Of a stretch of 64,000 nucleotides of DNA, positions 37,027 to 45,730 are shown in pieces. Location: the NCBI RefSeq assembly GCF_013409255.1, contig NZ_JACCAS010000001.1, positions 3,348,001-3,412,000 of the forward strand, given 5' to 3'. The DNA is from Paraburkholderia bryophila. GTDB taxonomy: Bacteria > Pseudomonadota > Gammaproteobacteria > Burkholderiales > Burkholderiaceae. The position numbers and the translations under genes were made by a program. Under the pieces are notes generated by a model that searched no databases, was not told where the DNA came from, and worked only from the letters and a program-made list of their open reading frames with translations. Numbering within the stretch: the stretch's first letter is position 1; each line of letters opens with the position of its first letter.

Positions 37027-37947
37027 ATGGATATTGTACTGTATGCCCTCACTGCGCTCCTCTACGGCGGTTTAGCCGTGGCCGGCTGGCGCTCGCACCG
37101 GCACGCCGCCGTGCGCCCCATGCTCGAGAGCGTGCCGCCGGTGCCCGCCGCGGTCAGCGCGCCGGCCGCCTCGGGCATGAGCTCGGCCGGCCGCGCACTA
37201 CTAGGCGTGGCGCTGGCCGCGCACGGCGTGCTGCTGCACACCACCATCTTCCCGCAGAACGCGATGGTGTTCGGCTTCGCGTTCGCGCTGTCGGCCATGT
37301 TCTGGCTCGGCGCCGGCATCTACTGGATAGAGAGCTTTTTCTTTCCGCTCGACGGGCTGCGTCTGCTGGTGTTACCGCTCGCCTGCGTCGCTTCGCTGAT
37401 GCCGTTGGCGTTCGGTGGCGTGCGCGTGCTGCCGTATTCGGCCGCGCCGTTGTTCAAGCTGCACTTCCTGATCGCCAACATCGCGTATGGTCTGTTTGCG
37501 ATCGCGGCGCTGCACGCCATTCTGATGCTGCTGGTCGAGCGGCGTTTGCACGCCATGCGCGGCGGCGGTATGGCGCAGCGGCATGCGGCCGCGGCCGGCA
37601 ACGGCTGGCTGTCGAGCTGGCTCGACACGCTGCCGCCGCTTTTGACATTGGAAAAGCTGCTGTTCCGCCTGATCGGCGCGGGCTTCGTGCTGCTCACGCT
37701 GACCTTGCTGTCGGGCATTCTGTTTAGCGAGCAACTGGTCGACCGTGCATTGCGGCTCGATCACAAGACCGTGTTCGCGATTCTTTCGTGGGTGATGTTC
37801 GGCGCGCTGCTGACCGCGCGCAAGGTGTCGGGTTGGCGCGGTCGCGCGGCCCTGCGCTGGGTGCTGGCGTCGTTCGTCGCGCTGTTGCTGGCGTACGTCG
37901 GCAGCCGTTTCGTCTTCGAGGTGCTGTTGCACCGTGCTGTAGTGTGA
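37027..37947 (+). CDS. CcsA/YpjD-like cytochrome c assembly membrane protein
   Basis: A 306-residue integral membrane protein with about eight hydrophobic segments and the CcmC/CcsA-type region LRLLVLPLACVASLMPLAFG through LLKLHFLIANIAYGLFAIAA-like sequence (KLHFLIANIAYGLFAIAALH). Late histidines (for example in LRLDHKTVFAILSWVMFG) are candidate haem ligands. The family handles haem during cytochrome c maturation or is YpjD of unknown role. It is the first gene of a plus-strand run with the PP0621-type gene and ampD. Confidence 0.8.
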   Translation: MDIVLYALTALLYGGLAVAGWRSHRHAAVRPMLESVPPVPAAVSAPAASGMSSAGRALLGVALAAHGVLLHTTIFPQNAMVFGFAFALSAMFWLGAGIYWIESFFFPLDGLRLLVLPLACVASLMPLAFGGVRVLPYSAAPLFKLHFLIANIAYGLFAIAALHAILMLLVERRLHAMRGGGMAQRHAAAAGNGWLSSWLDTLPPLLTLEKLLFRLIGAGFVLLTLTLLSGILFSEQLVDRALRLDHKTVFAILSWVMFGALLTARKVSGWRGRAALRWVLASFVALLLAYVGSRFVFEVLLHRAVV

Positions 37948-37956
37948 GCGTATTCC

Positions 37957-38292
37957 ATGCGACAAATATTTCTGCTGATCCTGTTGTTCGTCGTCGGCCA
38001 ATGGCTGGTCAAGGCGCTGCGTCGTCATGACGCGCAAACCACGCAGCGCACCGGCGGCGCCGGCGCGGGAGCGAACGGTGCGCCAGGCCAGCAAGCCGGT
38101 GCCAATGGCGCCGCTCGTCCGGCGGGTCAAGCTCAAGCGCGGCCGCAACTCGCCGAGCCGATGATCCGCTGCGTCGAGTGCGGCGTGCATGCGCCGAAGA
38201 GCGATTCCGTGGTGGTGGCGGGGCAGCCGTTCTGCAGCGCCGCGCACGCGCAGCGGCACAGCGCGCGTCCGTCGGGCCGCGACGCTCGATGA
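37957..38292 (+). CDS. PP0621-family small zinc-ribbon-like protein
   Basis: A 111-residue protein with one N-terminal membrane helix (FLLILLFVVGQWLVKAL), an Ala/Gly/Gln-rich linker and a C-terminal MIRCVECGVHAPKSDSVVVA with FCSAAHAQRH, a Cys2-Cys/His cluster that could bind zinc. This layout is that of the PP0621 family, often found next to ampD. Function unknown. Nine bp after the ypjD-like gene; its stop overlaps the ampD start (ATGA). Confidence 0.75.
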   Translation: MRQIFLLILLFVVGQWLVKALRRHDAQTTQRTGGAGAGANGAPGQQAGANGAARPAGQAQARPQLAEPMIRCVECGVHAPKSDSVVVAGQPFCSAAHAQRHSARPSGRDAR

Positions 38293-38885
38293 GCGGCGCG
38301 TTCACCGTCGATGCCGACGGTTGGGTCGCCGCCGCCAGTCAACTCCGTTCGCCGAATTTCGAAGCGCGGCCCGACGGCGCCGTGCCGACGCTGATCGTCG
38401 TTCACAACATCAGCCTGCCGCCGAACGAGTTCGGCGGCACGGCAATCGCGGAGCTGTTCCTCAACACGCTCGACTGCGACGCTCACCCGTACTACGACAC
38501 TCACCTGCGCGGCGTGCGGGTCTCGGCACATTTCGTGATCCATCGCGACGGCGCGCTCGAGCAATTCGTGTCGTGCAACGAGCGCGCGTGGCACGCGGGG
38601 CCGTCGAATTTTTTCGGCCGTGAGCGCTGCAATGATTTCTCGATCGGTATCGAGCTGGAGGGCAGTGACACCGCTGCTTTCGAAGCGGCGCAATACCGCA
38701 CGCTCGGCGCCCTCGTGAACGCGCTGAAGGCCCGCTATCCGGTCGAGGCGCTCGCCGGTCACTCGGACATTGCCCCGGGTCGCAAGACCGATCCGGGTCC
38801 GCATTTCGAGTGGCAACGTCTGCAGCGTGACACCGCGCTCGACGCTCAGTATTTCCCCTATCTCAAGTTTTCCGCGAACTCGTAA
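38289..38885 (+). CDS. ampD: 1,6-anhydro-N-acetylmuramyl-L-alanine amidase AmpD
   Basis: A 198-residue cytoplasmic amidase that recycles cell-wall anhydromuropeptides and, in many Gram-negatives, keeps ampC beta-lactamase repressed. TLIVVHNISLPPNEFGG holds the first zinc His; GHSDIAPGRKTDPGPHFEW holds the second His and Asp; FVIHRDGALEQFVSCNERAW is the amidase_2 core. Start ATG 38289 overlaps the upstream stop. Length is as in E. coli AmpD (183) plus a few residues. Confidence 0.95.
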   Translation: MSGAFTVDADGWVAAASQLRSPNFEARPDGAVPTLIVVHNISLPPNEFGGTAIAELFLNTLDCDAHPYYDTHLRGVRVSAHFVIHRDGALEQFVSCNERAWHAGPSNFFGRERCNDFSIGIELEGSDTAAFEAAQYRTLGALVNALKARYPVEALAGHSDIAPGRKTDPGPHFEWQRLQRDTALDAQYFPYLKFSANS

Positions 38886-39002
38886 CGCCCCTTTGCGCGA
38901 CCTTGCGTGATGCGAGGAGAGCAAGGCACAGCCTTGTTCTCCGGGGAGGTACGCCGCGCCGCGCTATCCAAAAGTCAACCCATTCAAAGCAAATAAAACG
39001 AT

Positions 39003-39030
39003 TTGACCTGTCTCGAATCTCCACTATACT
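39003..39030 (+). promoter_or_regulatory. Putative promoter of nrdA
   Basis: TTGACC (39003-39008) and TATACT (39025-39030) with 16-bp spacing. The -10 lies inside the first NrdR-like box, which is the usual way NrdR represses. Confidence 0.7.
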
Positions 39031-39036
39031 TGGTGC
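39021..39036. promoter_or_regulatory. NrdR-box-like palindrome 1
   Basis: CCACTATACTTGGTGC, 11 of 16 matches to the known NrdR box ACACTATATATTGTGT, overlapping the nrdA -10. Its centre is 31 bp from that of box 2, the helical-phase spacing typical of paired NrdR sites. Confidence 0.65.
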
Positions 39037-39051
39037 CAGAAATTCGGTTTC

Positions 39052-39067
39052 ACACCATATCTTGTGT
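39052..39067. promoter_or_regulatory. NrdR-box-like palindrome 2
   Basis: ACACCATATCTTGTGT, 14 of 16 matches to the NrdR consensus, just downstream of the expected transcription start. NrdR is the ATP/dATP-sensing repressor of ribonucleotide reductase genes. Confidence 0.75.
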
Positions 39068-39071
39068 TGGC

Positions 39072-39092
39072 TGTGTATAACTGTGTGGATAA
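39072..39092 (-). promoter_or_regulatory. Two DnaA boxes upstream of nrdA
   Basis: On the minus strand, TTATACACA (39080-39072) and the perfect consensus TTATCCACA (39092-39084), 12 bp apart and in the same orientation. DnaA is a known regulator of E. coli nrdAB through similar paired boxes. Confidence 0.7.
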
Positions 39093-39230
39093 CCGAGTGC
39101 ATAAATCAGCGGCGCCCCGCTCTCCGAGCACGGCGCCGCAAGCATTCCAGGCAGTGAAAAAATTCCTGCGGCGCGGCCGGTCAAGACCAACCGGCGGCAT
39201 CCAGAAGCATTCAGGGAAGGGGCATAGCCA

Positions 39231-39368
39231 GTGATCGCGACGCATACGACGAAGACCGTTTTCAATTCGAATCAGGCTTCGTCGCCGTCGCATCCCGCCA
39301 ACCGGCTCAGCCAGCCTCTTTCCTGCACCCTATCGCTTGCGCACGCGGCGGCGCAGCGTTCGTTTTAA
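39231..39368 (+). CDS. Possible 45-codon leader ORF before nrdA
   Basis: GTG start preceded by AGGGAAGGGG about 7-16 bases upstream; ends in TAA 45 bp before the nrdA ATG. The predicted peptide is Ser/Thr/Ala-rich with no recognised motif. Codon use is plausible for this genome but the ORF is too short to judge. It may be chance. Confidence 0.25.
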   Translation: MIATHTTKTVFNSNQASSPSHPANRLSQPLSCTLSLAHAAAQRSF

Positions 39369-39413
39369 TCCGCGGCAATCACCGCACCATTTCCAGGACC
39401 AGGAGCTTTGCAC

Positions 39414-42410
39414 ATGCAAACCACCGACAACGCGACGACCCGCTATGAGGGTTCACCGACCGGCCAGGCCTTCGGCCAGGCACAAGGCGCACAGGCGCTC
39501 GCGCCGCAAGCGACGCTCGCCGACTACAAGGTGATCCGCCGCAACGGCGGCGTCGTGTCGTTCGAGCCGTCGAAAATCGCCATCGCCGTGACGAAGGCAT
39601 TCCTGGCCGTCAACGGTGGTCAAGGCGCGGCTTCGGCGCGCGTGCGCGAACTGGTCGAGCAACTCACGCAGAGCGTGGTGCGTGCGTTGGTGCGCAGCCG
39701 CCCGAACGGCGGCACGTTCCATATTGAAGACATTCAGGATCAGGTCGAACTCGCGCTGATGCGCGGCGGCGAGCACAACGTCGCGCGCGCCTACGTGCTG
39801 TATCGCGAGAAGCGCACCCAGGCGCGCGGTCATGACGAGCAGATCGTCGCCAACACGCCGGGTCTGAACGTGACCGACAACGGCGTCACGCGTCCGCTCG
39901 ACATGGCTGCGCTGCGCGGCGTCATCGAATCCGCTTGCGCGAATCTGGGCGACGCCGTGAGCGCCGACCCGATCATCGCGGAAACGGTCAAGAATCTGTA
40001 CGACGGCGTGCCGATGACCCAGGTCTACGACTCGGCGATTCTGGCTGCCCGCACGATGATCGAAAAAGACCCGGCCTACAGCCAGGTCACCGCGCGCATC
40101 CTGCTGCACACGATCCGCCGCGAAATCCTCGAAGACGAAGTCACGCAAGGCGAAATGGCAGAGCGTTACGCCGAGTACTTCCCGCAGTTCATCAAGCGCG
40201 GCATCGGCGCCGGCCTGCTCGACGACAAGCTCCAGCAGTTCGACCTGAAGCGCCTGGGCGCCGCGCTCGACAACAGCCGCGACCTGCAATTCGGTTACCT
40301 CGGTCTGCAAACGCTGTACGACCGCTACTTCCTGCATCACGACGGCGTGCGGATCGAAATGCCGCAGGCATTCTTTATGCGTGTCGCGATGGGCCTGTCG
40401 CTGAACGAGATCGACCGCGAAGCGCGCGCCATCGAGTTCTACAACATTCTGTCGAGCTTCGACTTCATGTCGTCCACGCCGACGCTGTTCAACTCGGGCA
40501 CGCATCGCTCGCAACTGTCGTCGTGCTACCTGACCACGGTCGACGACGACCTCGACGGTATCTACGAAGCGCTGAAGGAGAACGCGCTGCTGTCGAAGTT
40601 CGCCGGCGGTCTGGGCAACGACTGGACGCGCGTGCGTGCGCTCGGCTCGCACATCAAGGGCACCAACGGCAAATCGCAAGGTGTCGTGCCGTTCCTGAAG
40701 GTTGTCAACGACACGGCCGTCGCCGTGAACCAGGGCGGCAAGCGCAAGGGCGCGGTGTGCGCGTACCTGGAAACGTGGCACCTGGACATCGAGGAATTCC
40801 TTGAGCTGCGTAAGAACACCGGCGACGACCGTCGTCGCACGCACGACATGAACACGGCGAACTGGATTCCCGACCTGTTCATGAAGCGCGTGATGGAAGG
40901 CGGCGACTGGACGCTGTTCTCGCCGTCCACCTGCCCGGACCTGCACGACCTGTTCGGCGCGGAATTCGAAACGGCTTACACGGCTTACGAAGCGAAGGTC
41001 GCGCGCGGCGAGATCAAGCTGTTCAAGACGCTGCCGGCGGCGCAACTGTGGCGCAAGATGCTGGGCATGCTGTTCGAAACCGGCCACCCGTGGATCACGT
41101 TCAAGGATCCGTGCAATGTGCGCTCGCCGCAACAGCACGTCGGTGTCGTCCACTCGTCGAACCTGTGCACGGAAATCACGCTGAACACCAGCGACGCCGA
41201 AATCGCCGTCTGCAACCTGGGCTCGGTGAACCTCGTCGCCCACCTGAAGGAACAGGCCGACGGCACGCTCGTGCTCGACCACGACAAGCTCAAGCGCACC
41301 ATCAGCGTCGCGATGCGCATGCTCGACAACGTGATCGACATCAACTACTACGCGGTCGCCAAGGCGCGTAACTCGAACCTGAAGCACCGTCCGGTCGGCC
41401 TCGGCATCATGGGCTTCCAGGACTGCCTGCATCTGCTGCGCACGCCGTACGCGTCGCAAGAGGCGGTGGCGTTCGCCGATACGTCGATGGAAGCGGTCTG
41501 CTACTACGCTTACTACGCGTCGACGGAACTGGCGCAAGAGCGCGGCCGTTACTCGAGCTACCGCGGCTCGCTGTGGGATCGCGGCATCCTGCCGCAAGAC
41601 TCGGTGAAGCTGCTGGCCGACGCGCGTGGCGGTTACGTGGAAGTCGACTCGAGCGAGTCGATGGACTGGACCGAACTGCGTTCGCGGGTCGCCCAGTACG
41701 GCATGCGCAACTCGAACTGCGTCGCGATCGCGCCGACGGCGACGATCTCGAACATCATCGGCGTGTCGGCTTGCATCGAACCGACGTTCCAGAACCTGTA
41801 TGTGAAGTCGAATCTGTCGGGCGAATTCACGGTGGTCAACGACTACCTGGTGCGCGACCTGAAGGCGCGCGGTCTGTGGGACGAAGTGATGGTCGCCGAC
41901 CTGAAGTACTTCGACGGCACGTTGTCGCGCATCGACCGGATTCCGGCGGACCTGCGCGCGATCTACGCGACCGCGTTCGAACTCGATCCGGTGTGGCTGG
42001 TTGAAGCGGCTTCGCGTCGTCAGAAGTGGATCGACCAGGCGCAATCGCTGAACATTTACATGGGCGGCGCGTCGGGTAAGAAGCTCGACGAGGTCTACAA
42101 GCTCGCCTGGGTGCGTGGTCTGAAGACGACCTACTACCTCCGCACGATGGCGGCGACGCACGTCGAGAAGTCGACGGTGGCGCACGGTCAACTGAACGCG
42201 GTGAGTTCGGGCGGCGGCGAAGGTTCGGGTGGCGCGGCTGGCGGCGCAGCGGGTGGCTTCGGCGCGAACGGAGGCGGCGCAACGCCGGGCGGCTTTCAGG
42301 CTGCAGCGGCCACGTCAGCAGTCGTCGAAGCAGCGCCGGAAGCGGATGGTCCGGTCTGCATGATGCGTCCGGGCGACGCAGGTTTCGACGAGTGCGAAGC
42401 TTGCCAGTAA
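39414..42410 (+). CDS. nrdA: Ribonucleoside-diphosphate reductase, class Ia alpha subunit
   Basis: A 998-residue large subunit that reduces ribonucleoside diphosphates. An N-terminal ATP-cone allosteric domain (about 35-135; YKVIRRNGGVVSFEPSKIAI) is followed by the RNR-alpha fold: SSCYLTTVDDDLDGIYEALK (first active-site Cys), NLCTEITLNT (radical Cys with Asn and Glu) and CNLGSVNL (second redox Cys). The C-terminus ends CEACQ, the mobile thiol pair reduced by thioredoxin or glutaredoxin, after a Gly/Ala-rich linker of about 50 residues. Much longer than E. coli NrdA (761). Start ATG 39414 has AGGAG eight bases upstream. Confidence 0.95.
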   Translation: MQTTDNATTRYEGSPTGQAFGQAQGAQALAPQATLADYKVIRRNGGVVSFEPSKIAIAVTKAFLAVNGGQGAASARVRELVEQLTQSVVRALVRSRPNGGTFHIEDIQDQVELALMRGGEHNVARAYVLYREKRTQARGHDEQIVANTPGLNVTDNGVTRPLDMAALRGVIESACANLGDAVSADPIIAETVKNLYDGVPMTQVYDSAILAARTMIEKDPAYSQVTARILLHTIRREILEDEVTQGEMAERYAEYFPQFIKRGIGAGLLDDKLQQFDLKRLGAALDNSRDLQFGYLGLQTLYDRYFLHHDGVRIEMPQAFFMRVAMGLSLNEIDREARAIEFYNILSSFDFMSSTPTLFNSGTHRSQLSSCYLTTVDDDLDGIYEALKENALLSKFAGGLGNDWTRVRALGSHIKGTNGKSQGVVPFLKVVNDTAVAVNQGGKRKGAVCAYLETWHLDIEEFLELRKNTGDDRRRTHDMNTANWIPDLFMKRVMEGGDWTLFSPSTCPDLHDLFGAEFETAYTAYEAKVARGEIKLFKTLPAAQLWRKMLGMLFETGHPWITFKDPCNVRSPQQHVGVVHSSNLCTEITLNTSDAEIAVCNLGSVNLVAHLKEQADGTLVLDHDKLKRTISVAMRMLDNVIDINYYAVAKARNSNLKHRPVGLGIMGFQDCLHLLRTPYASQEAVAFADTSMEAVCYYAYYASTELAQERGRYSSYRGSLWDRGILPQDSVKLLADARGGYVEVDSSESMDWTELRSRVAQYGMRNSNCVAIAPTATISNIIGVSACIEPTFQNLYVKSNLSGEFTVVNDYLVRDLKARGLWDEVMVADLKYFDGTLSRIDRIPADLRAIYATAFELDPVWLVEAASRRQKWIDQAQSLNIYMGGASGKKLDEVYKLAWVRGLKTTYYLRTMAATHVEKSTVAHGQLNAVSSGGGEGSGGAAGGAAGGFGANGGGATPGGFQAAAATSAVVEAAPEADGPVCMMRPGDAGFDECEACQ

Positions 42411-43270
42411 GCGTTGCCAACAAGCGCTGCGGGTGAGCGCGAAGCAGATAGCGGGAGCGTTGCTTGCTGACGGGTTGTAGGTAGTCACCCGAATGCGGCG
42501 AGCAACGCAGCTCGATGCGATGAAGCCGTGGTGACGCAGACGAGTGAAGTCGACGAGCGGTGCGGTGAAAGAAGTCGAAGTCGCGCCGCTCGTCGACGGG
42601 CAGTGAAGCAGGGCAGGCGACTGAAGTCGCGAGGCGCCGGGTCGGTGGAAACTCGGAGAGGCCTCAGTGGTAGATCAGCAGCCAGTAGTCAGCAGTCGGC
42701 AACACCCGACGAAGCGCGCGGCACAGCGCGCTTGAGCAAACGCTTCGATCGATGGGCCGATCAACGCAGCCGGCCCGATGCATCGCTCGACACGACATTG
42801 AACTTCACTTCGCTTGCGCTGACGAACAGACAGACGCGGGCGCGGACGCAAGCAGAGATAGACGAACGCAAGCGAAACGCAGACGCGTAGCAGACACGCC
42901 GAGCAGAGCGTCGCAGTAGTAACGCGGAGCACCGCGAGACCTCTGCGGAGCGAGGCGAAAAGCAACGCAACGAGCAACGCAGAGAGCAACGCGACACAGC
43001 AAAACGCAACCGCAAGATGCTGCAAACGCACTCCGCAATACAGATAGATAGAGCAGCGAAACGTCGCATCGACACGTTGCTCTTCGAGCTCGCGAAGCAT
43101 CTCGACGACACACGTTCAACACGCTTCACGCGAGGCGACTCACACAGTCTGTTGAACAAAGTGTTGTATGAACGTAGCAACGCGAATCGAAAACAGGATT
43201 TTTCATCAGCGAACTCTTTTATCGCTCGTGAAAAGATGGTACAAACCGTTCTAAATTGATGGTGACATTT
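42411..43270. other. Unusual 860-bp spacer between nrdA and nrdB
   Basis: No credible gene. On the plus strand it is strikingly poor in T and rich in GCAACG/GAGCAACGCAG-like words, especially 42800-43020. Stem-loops seen: a perfect 12-bp stem (42549-42560 / 42586-42597), GTCGG/CCGAC (42694-42698 / 42705-42709) and an 8-bp AAGCGCGC stem (42711-42718 / 42725-42732). The final ~130 bp before nrdB are more AT-rich and may contain the nrdB promoter, but no good -35/-10 pair is clear. It may hold a structured RNA. Confidence 0.6.
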
Positions 43271-44503
43271 ATGCTTAACTGGGATGACGAGATCACTGCC
43301 GTACCTCCCTCGAGCGGCGCGCAACAAGATGTGTTGCGCAGCGCTGCGGGATCGGCTGTCGGTTCGCAAGTCGGAATGCGTTCCGCTCCTCATGCTCCCT
43401 CGGATCGAAACGTCTTCGCTCCTCAAGATGTTTTCGAAAGCGGTATCGCCGCGGCTCATGCTGCTGGAACGGCTGCCGTTTCCGAAGCGCGGGTCAACGT
43501 CGCCGACAAGCGCATCATCAACGGCCAGACCGACGTCAATCAGTTGGTGCCGTTCAAATACAAGTGGGCGTGGGAAAAATACCTGGCGGGTTGCGCCAAC
43601 CACTGGATGCCGCAAGAAGTGAACATGTCGCGCGACATCGCCTTGTGGAAAGACCCGAACGGTCTGACCGAAGACGAGCGCCGCATCGTCAAGCGCAACC
43701 TGGGCTTCTTCGTGACAGCGGATTCGCTGGCCGCCAATAACATCGTGCTGGGCACCTACCGCCACATCACGGCGCCCGAATGCCGCCAGTTCCTGCTGCG
43801 CCAGGCGTTCGAAGAGGCGATCCACACGCACGCTTATCAGTACATCGTCGAATCGCTGGGCCTCGACGAAGGCGAAATCTTCAACGCGTATCACGAAGTT
43901 GCCTCGATCCGCGCGAAAGACGAATTCCTGATTCCGTACATCAATGTGCTGACCGATCCGGGCTTCAAGACCGGTACGCTCGAGACAGACCAGACGCTGC
44001 TGCGCTCGCTGATCGTGTTCGCCTGTGTGATGGAAGGCCTGTTCTTCTACGTCGGCTTTACGCAAATCCTGGCGCTCGGCCGTCAGAACAAGATGACCGG
44101 CGCGGCGGAACAGTACCAATACATCCTGCGCGACGAGTCGATGCACTGCAATTTCGGCATCGACCTGATCAACCAGATCAAACTCGAAAACCCGCAACTC
44201 TGGACGGCTGAGTTCCGCGCGGACATCCGCGAGATCTTCAAGCAGGCGGTCGAACTCGAATATCGTTACGCGGAAGACACGATGCCGCGCGGGGTGCTCG
44301 GCCTCAACGCGTCGATGTTCAAGAGCTATCTGCGCTTCATCTGCAACCGCCGTTGCCAGCAGATCGGTCTCGATCCGCTGTACCCGAACGAGGAAAACCC
44401 GTTCCCGTGGATGAGCGAAATGATCGACCTGAAGAAGGAACGCAACTTCTTCGAGACGCGAGTGATCGAATATCAGACTGGCGGCGCGCTGACCTGGGAG
44501 TGA
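43271..44503 (+). CDS. nrdB: Ribonucleoside-diphosphate reductase, class Ia beta subunit
   Basis: A 410-residue small subunit carrying the diiron centre and tyrosyl radical. Ferritin-like core motifs are [20 protein letters not shown] (Glu and His ligands followed by the radical Tyr region) and [17 protein letters not shown] (Glu-His ligands). About 70 N-terminal residues precede the core and are variable. It ends [14 protein letters not shown], resembling the C-terminal tail that docks on NrdA. ATG 43271 (GGTGACATTT upstream) is preferred over an in-frame TTG/ATG 12-15 bases earlier. Confidence 0.95.
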   Translation: MLNWDDEITAVPPSSGAQQDVLRSAAGSAVGSQVGMRSAPHAPSDRNVFAPQDVFESGIAAAHAAGTAAVSEARVNVADKRIINGQTDVNQLVPFKYKWAWEKYLAGCANHWMPQEVNMSRDIALWKDPNGLTEDERRIVKRNLGFFVTADSLAANNIVLGTYRHITAPECRQFLLRQAFEEAIHTHAYQYIVESLGLDEGEIFNAYHEVASIRAKDEFLIPYINVLTDPGFKTGTLETDQTLLRSLIVFACVMEGLFFYVGFTQILALGRQNKMTGAAEQYQYILRDESMHCNFGIDLINQIKLENPQLWTAEFRADIREIFKQAVELEYRYAEDTMPRGVLGLNASMFKSYLRFICNRRCQQIGLDPLYPNEENPFPWMSEMIDLKKERNFFETRVIEYQTGGALTWE

Positions 44504-44589
44504 TCCGGGTTCGTGCTGCAGATGCATTCATTGATGGGGATGCCGCAGGCCTTCGCCGCGGCAATTTTGGTTAGGAGCAGAACCGCCTG

Positions 44590-44916
44590 ATGCAAAGCTT
44601 GCCCGGTGCGCCGCGTGCCTTCGCGGCCCACAAACATGACTGGCACTTTGCGAACCCTTCAGTGGGATGGGCAAACTTCCCCCCGGAAAAAGCCGTCGGC
44701 GTGATCGCCGGCGGCCCGATCAAGCAATTGCCGGCGTTGAGTTTCAACGCCGAACAGATCTGGCGCGCGGTGCCTTTCGGCACGGCGCGCCTTACCGCAT
44801 TCATTAGCGTAAGCGCGCAGCACCTGCGTACGCCGATGAATAGCTCGCTTCGTAGCGCGCGCCCTGAGAAGCGTCCGCGGGAAGCGGGTTTTGACGAAGG
44901 GTGGTGTTTGAACTGA
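44590..44916 (+). CDS. Hypothetical protein, 108 residues
   Basis: An open frame between nrdB and the histone-like gene, encoding MQSLPGAPRAFAAHKHDWHF onward with no domain, signal peptide or membrane helix recognised. It contains a fairly even mix of residues with several Trp (WHFANPSVGWANFPPEKAVG), unlike most shadow frames, and GGTTAGGAGCAG lies 8-17 bp before the ATG as a possible ribosome site. No recognised family. Could be a real small gene or a decayed fragment. Confidence 0.35.
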   Translation: MQSLPGAPRAFAAHKHDWHFANPSVGWANFPPEKAVGVIAGGPIKQLPALSFNAEQIWRAVPFGTARLTAFISVSAQHLRTPMNSSLRSARPEKRPREAGFDEGWCLN

Positions 44917-44946
44917 CTCTCATCTGAAAACCTGAAGGAGAAAATG

Positions 44947-45633
44947 ATGGCAACTATCAAGAAAGCAGTCGCTAAGAAACCCGCAGCCAAGAAGGTTGTA
45001 GCAAAGAAGGCTGCGCCGGCTAAGAAGGCTGCTCCGGCGAAGAAAGTCGCTGTTAAGAAAGTCGCAGTGAAGAAGGTTGCAGCGAAGAAGGCAGCACCGG
45101 CGAAGAAGGTTGCAGCGAAGAAAGCTGCTCCTGCCAAGAAGGTTGCTGCAAAGAAAGTCGCAGTGAAGAAGGTTGCAGCAAAGAAGGCAGCGCCGGCGAA
45201 GAAAGCAGCACCGGCAAAGAAAGTCGCAGTGAAGAAGGTTGCAGCGAAGAAGGCAGCGCCGGCCAAGAAGGCCGCAGCGAAGAAGGCTGCACCGGCTAAG
45301 AAGGCTGCTGCGAAGAAGGCTGCGCCTGCCAAGAAGGCTGCCGCGAAGAAGGCTGCGCCTGCTGCGAAGAAGGCTGTTGCCAAGAAGGCTGCGCCTGCTG
45401 CGAAGAAGGCTGCTCCCGCTGCCAAGAAGGCCGCTCCCGCGAAGAAGGCTGCACCGGCGAAGAAGGCTGCCGCTCCTGCGAAGAAGGCTGCTCCTGCGAA
45501 GAAGGCTGTCGCCAAGAAGGCTGCACCTGCACCCGCAGCGACGTCCGTCACGAGCGCAGCACCGGCAGCGACGGTGAAGACCGCGCTGAACCCGGCAGCA
45601 GCATGGCCGTTCCCGACGGGCAGCCGTCCGTAA
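44947..45633 (+). CDS. Histone H1-like, Ala/Lys-repeat DNA-binding protein
   Basis: A 228-residue, extremely basic protein, almost wholly (A/P)AKKAAPAKKVA-type repeats from residue 5 to about 195, resembling the C-terminal tail of eukaryotic histone H1 and bacterial proteins such as AlgP/BpH1/HctB. Such proteins compact DNA. The last ~30 residues (Ala/Thr/Val then WPFPTGSRP) are unique. AAGGAG lies upstream, six bases from ATG 44947 (three from the ATG at 44944). The gene is a long DNA repeat and prone to length variation. An intrinsic terminator lies 97 bp downstream. Confidence 0.9.
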   Translation: MATIKKAVAKKPAAKKVVAKKAAPAKKAAPAKKVAVKKVAVKKVAAKKAAPAKKVAAKKAAPAKKVAAKKVAVKKVAAKKAAPAKKAAPAKKVAVKKVAAKKAAPAKKAAAKKAAPAKKAAAKKAAPAKKAAAKKAAPAAKKAVAKKAAPAAKKAAPAAKKAAPAKKAAPAKKAAAPAKKAAPAKKAVAKKAAPAPAATSVTSAAPAATVKTALNPAAAWPFPTGSRP

Positions 45634-45730
45634 GCGGTAGCTTGAGCTTGAGAAGTACTTCGACACATCGCGCGATGTGTCCGATGATCGAGTAGCGCTT
45701 AAGGTAGGTTGAGAGCGCTACTCGGTCAGG

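Larger units (their letters stand above)
38886..39413. other. Regulatory region upstream of nrdA
   Basis: 528 bp. Contains a sigma-70-like promoter, two NrdR-type palindromes and two DnaA boxes (listed separately), then about 320 bp of leader before the nrdA ATG. The leader includes a 45-codon open frame beginning GTG at 39231 after AGGGAAGGGG. The first ~100 bp after ampD hold no clear terminator. Confidence 0.7.

Noticed and set aside
39453..42191. Minus-strand 912-codon frame opposite nrdA
   Set aside because: Val/Arg/Gln-rich antisense shadow of nrdA.
42761..44527. Minus-strand 588-codon frame opposite nrdB and the spacer
   Set aside because: Long only because of low stop-codon frequency in antisense; Arg/Ser/Leu-rich in the spacer, shadow over nrdB.
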